Below are positions 15,095 to 18,985 of a stretch of 18,985 bases of DNA, piece by piece. Position numbers and translations under genes: made by a program. This stretch comes from JBBDST01 sp040904765 (GTDB lineage: Bacteria; Actinomycetota; Nitriliruptoria; Nitriliruptorales; Nitriliruptoraceae). The first letter of the stretch is position 1. Each line of letters begins with the position of its first letter. The DNA lies in contig JBBDST010000054.1 of NCBI GenBank assembly GCA_040904765.1, forward strand, positions 1 through 18,985. The letters are read 5' to 3'. The notes beneath the pieces were generated by a model that was not told the DNA's origin, did no database searches, and saw only the letters and a list, made by a program, of their open reading frames with translations.

Positions 15095-15177
15095 GCCACG
15101 ATACCCACGCGAGCGCCTAGAATCATAGAAAATGTTTGGAGTTCACTGTGAAGTTTCTTGACGATGTCGCCCGCGCC
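15068..15177. repeat. Copy B: intact promoter and 5' end of the FAD-oxidase gene
   Basis: This is the functional partner of the decayed copy at 13318-13428. It carries TAGAAT, the GGAG ribosome site, the GTG start and the first ten codons of the oxidase. The two copies are in direct orientation and bracket the MFS gene, about 1.75 kb apart. Confidence 0.8.
15093..15123 (+). promoter_or_regulatory. Candidate promoter of the FAD-oxidase gene
   Basis: TTGCCA (15093-15098) and TAGAAT (15118-15123) are separated by 19 nt, a rather long spacer. Transcription would start about 18 nt before the GTG at 15148. Both hexamers are altered in copy A. Confidence 0.35.
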
Positions 15178-16515
15178 CTCGTTGACGGGGTGCTTCACAC
15201 GGATCCAGACATTGTCGAGGCATACCGTCACGACCGCACCACCTGGCTTACCCCAGGCACACCCCTTGGCGTGGCGCTACCAAGCAATACGGCCGAAGTG
15301 GTCGGCGTCGTGAAAGCCGCCGCCAAACATCACATCCCGCTTGTGCCCCGCGGTGCCGGCTCGTCGCTATGCGGTGGTTCACAGGCACTTGACGGGGCGC
15401 TAACGATCGCATTTGACCGCATGAACGACGTGCTCGACATCGATCCGGCCAACCAACTGATCCGGCTCGAACCGGCCGTGCTCAACGCCGACATTTCGCG
15501 CACAACCGCCCCGTACGGCCTGTTTTATCCACCTGATCCGGCCAGCAAAGAATTCTGTTCGATCGGTGGCAATATCGCCACCAACGCCGGCGGACTGTGC
15601 TGTGTCAAATACGGCGTCACCCGCAACTACGTGCAACGCCTTGAAGTGGTGCTGGCAGACGGCACCGTCATCGAAACTGGCCACGACACGGTGAAAGGCG
15701 TCCAAGGTCTTGACATGACCAGCCTGATCGTCGGTTCTGAAGGCACGTTAGGTTTAGTCACCAAAGCAACGTTGCGTCTGGCTCCAATAAGCGACGGGGT
15801 TGCCACGATGGTCGCATTTTTTGACAGTGTGAACGACGCGGGCAACGCGGTCGCTGCCATCACAGCAAACGGCATTGGTGTGTCCCTGTTAGAAATCATG
15901 GACCGCGCCACCGTCGGCGTGGTCGACGACTACACCAAGATGGGTCTTGACCGTTCAGCCGAAGCGCTGCTCATCGCCCAGTCAGATGCGGCCACACCGC
16001 TTCGCCGCATCCATGTTGAACGTGCTGCAGAAGCCTGTGACGCGGCCGGCGCAACCTATGTGACGTTCACTGAAGACCCTGACGAGTCCGAAGCGCTGCT
16101 GCAAGCCCGCAGGCTTGCCGGGCCCGCCATTGAGGAGCTGGGTGAAGCAATCTGGGACGACGTTGGCGTGCCACGCTCGCGTATTCCCGAGTTGATCCGC
16201 GACATCAGTGCCATCGCGGAACGTGAACAGATCGAAATTTTCACGTTTGGTCACGCCGGTGACGGCAACATGCACCCGACCATTCTGGTTCGACGCGAAG
16301 ATCCTGATGCGATGCCGCGCGCGCTGGCAGCGTTTGACGGCATCGTTGATGCGGCCTTAAATCTTGGTGGGGTGATCACCGGTGAGCATGGGGTTGGCAG
16401 CATCAAAGCGCCGTTTTTGGCGCGTGCGATCGGTGCTGACAACTTGGCGGTACAAAAACGCATCAAACATGCGCTTGACCCGCTGAACATTCTCAACCCG
16501 CAACGCTGGTTGTAA
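15148..16515 (+). CDS. FAD-linked oxidase, GlcD / D-lactate dehydrogenase-like
   Basis: A 455-aa flavoprotein of the VAO/FAD_binding_4 type with the FAD-oxidase C-terminal domain, as in glycolate oxidase subunit GlcD and D-lactate or 2-hydroxyglutarate dehydrogenases; it oxidises a 2-hydroxy acid. The FAD-binding motifs are PRGAGSSLCGG (67-77), GGNIATNAGG (140-149) and GSEGTLG. The C-terminal domain shows GHAGDGNMH (about 368-376) and GEHGVGSIK (about 412-420), metal and substrate-site motifs of the family. The frame opens at a TTG at 15136; the GTG at 15148 has GGAG 6 nt upstream and is preferred. No GlcE/GlcF partner is adjacent, so it probably acts alone. Its 3' end overlaps the convergent DUF4031 gene by 23 nt. 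Confidence 0.93.
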   Translation: MKFLDDVARALVDGVLHTDPDIVEAYRHDRTTWLTPGTPLGVALPSNTAEVVGVVKAAAKHHIPLVPRGAGSSLCGGSQALDGALTIAFDRMNDVLDIDPANQLIRLEPAVLNADISRTTAPYGLFYPPDPASKEFCSIGGNIATNAGGLCCVKYGVTRNYVQRLEVVLADGTVIETGHDTVKGVQGLDMTSLIVGSEGTLGLVTKATLRLAPISDGVATMVAFFDSVNDAGNAVAAITANGIGVSLLEIMDRATVGVVDDYTKMGLDRSAEALLIAQSDAATPLRRIHVERAAEACDAAGATYVTFTEDPDESEALLQARRLAGPAIEELGEAIWDDVGVPRSRIPELIRDISAIAEREQIEIFTFGHAGDGNMHPTILVRREDPDAMPRALAAFDGIVDAALNLGGVITGEHGVGSIKAPFLARAIGADNLAVQKRIKHALDPLNILNPQRWL

Positions 16516-16798
16516 CCGGTCGTTCCTGCGGCAGTTGACTGACCCGTGAGGCGTAGCGAAGCCCGGCTGCACGCAACCGCAAAATCAGTTCATGGCGGCT
16601 CACGGCGATCGCGCCGCAGCGGATCGCTTCGAAACGCAACGGGGCGGGAAGGTCGTAATGGTCCTGTTGGAATGCTTGTCGTGGCACCCCAAGTTGCACG
16701 ACAAACAGGTGCAGTTCCTCATACGACGTGTCGCTGATCAGATGCGCCCACAGCGCACCACGAAACGGCCACACGGCCGGATCTACATACACACTCAT
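16493..16798 (-). CDS. DUF4031 domain protein
   Basis: A 101-aa protein matching the actinobacterial DUF4031 family. It has the MSVYVDPAVWPFRGALWAHL opening, SDTSYEELHLFV, LGVPRQAFQQDHYDLP, then an SRHELILRLRAAGLR tail. The family function is unknown. The His and Asp residues in AHL and DHYD look conserved and could bind metal, but this is inference. The start is ATG at 16796-16798 with no strong Shine-Dalgarno. The last 23 nt overlap the end of the FAD-oxidase gene on the opposite strand, so the two transcripts are complementary at their 3' ends. It is divergent from the 51-aa gene across only 41 nt. Confidence 0.88.
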   Translation of the reverse strand: MSVYVDPAVWPFRGALWAHLISDTSYEELHLFVVQLGVPRQAFQQDHYDLPAPLRFEAIRCGAIAVSRHELILRLRAAGLRYASRVSQLPQERPVTTSVAG

Positions 16799-16839
16799 CG
16801 TTTCAACACACTTTCACTGCTCGCCGTTACGCTACAGCC

Positions 16840-16995
16840 ATGACTGACGAGACTCTCACACCCTACGAGCGTGAACAACGGATCGCCGAACTAAAACGGC
16901 ATCTCGACACGCTGCCACCCCATCACGCCTCAGGAACCCGCCAGCGGCTCGAACAACAAATCGCAGACCTTCAAACTAAACGCGGAACCGACTAA
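16840..16995 (+). CDS. Small hypothetical protein, 51 aa
   Basis: I do not recognise this small protein. The frame runs from ATG 16840 to TAA 16995 and encodes a soluble, highly charged, mostly helical product (YEREQRIAELKRHLDTLPP, a break at HHASG, then TRQRLEQQIADLQTKRG). This suggests two short helices or a helical hairpin. No Shine-Dalgarno is present, but TACGCT at 16828-16833 ends 6 nt before the ATG, consistent with a leaderless transcript. It sits between DUF4031 (divergent, 41 nt) and an aldo/keto reductase (convergent, 16 nt) and fills an otherwise empty gap. Confidence 0.6.
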   Translation: MTDETLTPYEREQRIAELKRHLDTLPPHHASGTRQRLEQQIADLQTKRGTD

Positions 16996-17011
16996 CCCTC
17001 AAACCAAACAA

Positions 17012-17980
17012 TCACATGTTGTGCGGGTCTTGAGGGATGTAGGGCGCTTCAAGAATTTTGATTTCTTCGGGCGTTAGCACCAGTTCGGTCGCAGCAATTG
17101 CCTCGTCGAGCTGTGCCAGTTTCGTGGCACCAACGATCGGTGCGGTCACGCCCGGTTTTTGCATCACCCACGACAGTGCCACTTTCGCCCGCGTCTCGCC
17201 ACGAGCCTCAGCAACCTCACCGAGCGCGTCTGTGATACCCCACTCGTTGCCGCCATACAACGTGATGCGATGGTCGCTTTGGCCACGCGTTGACTGATCA
17301 AACGCGTCTTTTATGCGGGCTAAACGGCCACGTGCCAGCGGCGACCAGGGGATCACACCGATGCCTTGATCGATGCAGTAGGGGATCATTTCGCGTTCTT
17401 CTTCCCGATACAACAGATTCACCTGGTTTTGCATCGACACAAACGGCGTGAGGCCGTTCATGCGAGCCACATGCTGAGCGGTTGCAAACCGCCACACCGG
17501 CATCGACGAGGCACCCAAATACAGCACTTTGCCGGCCCGCACCAGGTCGTTCAACGCGGTCATGGTTTCTTCGATCGGCGTTTCGTCGTCCCAACGGTGA
17601 ATCTGGTACAGGTCGATGTAGTCGACTCCCAGTCGGCGCAGCGACGCGTCACATGCTTCCATAATGTGTTTGCGTGACAGGCCTCGGTCGTTTGGTCCAT
17701 CGGCCATGGGCATGTACGCCTTGGTGGCAAGCACATAGTCCTCACGGCGGGCAAACACTTGGCGTAGCGTGTCGCCGGTGACTTTTTCGCTCATCCCGGT
17801 CGAATACATGTCGGCCGTGTCAAAAAAGTTCACACCGGCTTCAGCCGCGCGGGCGACAAACGGCAGTGTGGCCTTCTCATCAAGGACCCAGTCCCGCCAA
17901 GACGTGTCTCCGTAGGACATCATGCCAAGACAGATTTGTGACACTTTCACGCCAGCCGAACCAAGACGCCGATATTCCAC
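17012..17980 (-). CDS. Aldo/keto reductase, YajO/Tas-like, paralogue 1
   Basis: A 322-aa NADPH-type aldo/keto reductase. The catalytic tetrad is Asp54 and Tyr59 (FDTADMY), Lys87 (ATKAYM) and His128 (YQIHRWD). IPWSPLARGRLAR and the C-terminal VGATKLAQLDEAI are cofactor-site blocks. It starts at GTG 17978-17980 with GGGAG just upstream and is transcribed from a promoter at 18008-18037. It is roughly three-quarters identical in protein sequence to the partial gene upstream at 18266-18985, so the pair is a tandem duplication. The first aldo/keto reductase at 8721-9689 belongs to a different subgroup. Substrate unknown. Confidence 0.93.
   Translation of the reverse strand: MEYRRLGSAGVKVSQICLGMMSYGDTSWRDWVLDEKATLPFVARAAEAGVNFFDTADMYSTGMSEKVTGDTLRQVFARREDYVLATKAYMPMADGPNDRGLSRKHIMEACDASLRRLGVDYIDLYQIHRWDDETPIEETMTALNDLVRAGKVLYLGASSMPVWRFATAQHVARMNGLTPFVSMQNQVNLLYREEEREMIPYCIDQGIGVIPWSPLARGRLARIKDAFDQSTRGQSDHRITLYGGNEWGITDALGEVAEARGETRAKVALSWVMQKPGVTAPIVGATKLAQLDEAIAATELVLTPEEIKILEAPYIPQDPHNM
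17382..17472. repeat. 91-nt patch identical to 18633-18723
   Basis: This stretch within paralogue 1 is base-for-base identical to 18633-18723 in paralogue 2, including third codon positions, while flanking sequence differs every few bases. It encodes roughly from ARMNGLTPF to EREMIP. Confidence 0.95.
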
Positions 17981-18002
17981 CGTGCTCCCTTTCCCCTGTG
18001 CC

Positions 18003-18037
18003 CGCTAGTTTTAGCGCACTCAAAAACGTCTTGTCGA
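18003..18037 (-). promoter_or_regulatory. Promoter of aldo/keto reductase paralogue 1 with overlapping inverted repeat
   Basis: Minus strand TCGACA (18037-18032), an 18-nt spacer and TAAAAC (18013-18008) lie about 30 nt before the GTG at 17980. The inverted repeat CGCTA-GTTT-TAGCG (18003-18016) covers the -10 and could be an operator for a repressor. Confidence 0.45.
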
Positions 18038-18188
18038 CCCTAGCGGTTTGGGTGGTGCTCCCGGGTTATCGACCAATCCGTATGATCCGCGTGTGACCCG
18101 TAGGTGCGAGAGCTCCCGCCCGTGCCTGAGCGATTCCCATTCAAAACCCAAAAATTCAGGCATCGCTACCGGTTTCGCCTTGCCATCC

Positions 18189-18211
18189 TAAAAACGCTTG
18201 GCAAGACCAAG
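18189..18211 (-). terminator. Rho-independent terminator of paralogue 2
   Basis: On the minus strand CTTGG-TCTTG-CCAAG (18211-18197) is followed by CG and a TTTTT run (18194-18190), 55 nt after the paralogue 2 stop. The stem is short but the T-run is well placed. It separates the two paralogues into distinct transcripts. Confidence 0.6.
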
Positions 18212-18265
18212 TGAGTCAGGGTGTGGCTCTTATGCTCAACTCTTTTCAAGGATGCACGTACTCAT

Positions 18266-18985
18266 TTAAATGTTTGGCACTTGCGGCATGTAGGGAGCTT
18301 CGAGGATTCGCACTTCCTTGTCAGTCAGTGTCAGTTGTGTGGCAAGAACGGCCTCGTCGAACTGCTCAAGTGTGCTCGCGCCAATCAGCGTCGACGTGAC
18401 GCCTTGCTTTTGCATCACCCATGCCAGCGCAACTTTCGCCCGCGTCTCGCCACGTGCTTCTGCGACCTCACCCAACGCGTCTGTCACACCCCACACGTTG
18501 CCTTCGAACACGTCGATGCGGTGATCGCTTTTCGCTCGGACTCCGGCGTCAAACTGGTCTTTTATGCGGGCCAGACGGCCACGTGCCAACGGCGACCACG
18601 GGGTGACTGCGATGCCTTGATCGATGCAAAACGGGATCATTTCGCGTTCTTCTTCCCGATACAACAGATTCACCTGGTTTTGCATCGACACAAACGGCGT
18701 GAGGCCGTTCATGCGAGCCACATACTGGGCGGTCACAAACCGCCACACCGGCATCGACGACGCCCCCAGATACAGCACTTTTCCCGCCCGCACCAGATCG
18801 TTCAACGCTTCCATGGTTTCTTCAACGTGGGTTTCTGAATCCCAGCGGTGAATCAGATACAGGTCGAGATACTCGACACCGAGACGTTTAAGCGACGCAT
18901 CACACGCCTCCATGATGTGTTTGCGCGACAGGCCACGGTCATTTGGCCCGGCTCCCATCGGGATAAATACTTTCGAGGCCAGTAC
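18266..18985 (-). CDS. Aldo/keto reductase, YajO/Tas-like, paralogue 2 (5' end outside window)
   Basis: The last 239 codons of a second aldo/keto reductase. The frame remains open to the right edge, where VLASKVFIPMG aligns with VLATKAYMPMA of paralogue 1, so about 80 N-terminal residues, including the Asp/Tyr of the tetrad, lie beyond the window. The catalytic Lys (ASKVF) and His (YLIHRWD) are present. An internal ATG at 18958 could be mistaken for a start but falls in the middle of the barrel. It ends in a likely intrinsic terminator at 18189-18211. Differences from paralogue 1 cluster after ARIKD and at the C-terminus (VPNI against DPHNM), which may mean different substrates. Confidence 0.92.
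   Translation of the reverse strand, partial: VLASKVFIPMGAGPNDRGLSRKHIMEACDASLKRLGVEYLDLYLIHRWDSETHVEETMEALNDLVRAGKVLYLGASSMPVWRFVTAQYVARMNGLTPFVSMQNQVNLLYREEEREMIPFCIDQGIAVTPWSPLARGRLARIKDQFDAGVRAKSDHRIDVFEGNVWGVTDALGEVAEARGETRAKVALAWVMQKQGVTSTLIGASTLEQFDEAVLATQLTLTDKEVRILEAPYMPQVPNI
18633..18723. repeat. 91-nt patch identical to 17382-17472
   Basis: The partner in paralogue 2 of the identical patch in paralogue 1; direct orientation, 1251 nt apart. Confidence 0.95.

Noticed and set aside
13303..15147. Insertion sequence or composite transposon around the MFS gene
   Set aside because: No transposase or integrase frame and no terminal inverted repeats. The flanking direct repeats are about 110 nt of neighbouring gene sequence, far too long for a target-site duplication.
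18123..18165. TGCCTGA ... TCAGGCA inverted repeat as a riboswitch or small RNA
   Set aside because: A single 7-bp stem with a 26-nt loop, no conserved aptamer sequence recognised, and it lies upstream of the mapped promoter candidate of paralogue 1.

Overview
The window looks like a piece of an actinobacterial chromosome of moderate GC. The evidence is indirect: many GTG starts, GTGA/ATGA stop-start overlaps, an LCP (LytR-CpsA-Psr) cell-wall enzyme, a PF04020 membrane protein, a DUF4031 protein, type I pantothenate kinase, and TAGGCT/TAGAAT-like -10 boxes. A deep-branching class such as Acidimicrobiia is possible but is inference. I see no tRNA, rRNA, CRISPR array, transposase or phage module. 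This is mainly housekeeping and metabolic sequence with a few unusual spots.

Layout. (1) 1-4900, minus strand: a 7TM-HD phosphodiesterase of the PgpH type, a sigma-70 factor behind a 317-nt leader with palindromes, and a YibE/F-like membrane protein 2 nt behind the sigma stop. The start of a further gene may lie at the left edge. (2) 5075-8692, plus strand: coaA, then a tightly coupled four-gene operon (histidine phosphatase, LCP ligase, low-molecular-weight protein phosphatase, small PF04020 membrane protein) in which every junction is a 4-nt overlap. It ends in a 12-bp perfect hairpin shared with the convergent aldo/keto reductase at 8721-9689. (3) 9754-11038, plus strand: an NAD(P)-dependent epimerase and an unrecognised 114-aa protein. 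(4) 11043-13302, minus strand: an operon of branched-chain aminotransferase, hotdog thioesterase and short-chain dehydrogenase. (5) 13303-15147: a 1.7-kb MFS-exporter segment bracketed by two direct copies of about 110 bp. One copy is the real promoter and 5' end of the downstream FAD-oxidase gene, the other a decayed duplicate beside the aminotransferase. (6) 15148-18985: the FAD oxidase (plus), a DUF4031 gene whose 3' end overlaps it (minus), a 51-aa ORF (plus), and two tandem paralogous aldo/keto reductases (minus), the second cut by the window edge. The two paralogues share a 91-nt identical patch that suggests gene conversion.

The genes do not form one obvious new system. The most useful leads are the duplication-flanked MFS island, the gene-conversion patch, the four-gene phosphatase/LCP operon, the c-di-AMP-type phosphodiesterase with a well-formed promoter, the unusual sigma factor, and two probable leaderless starts.
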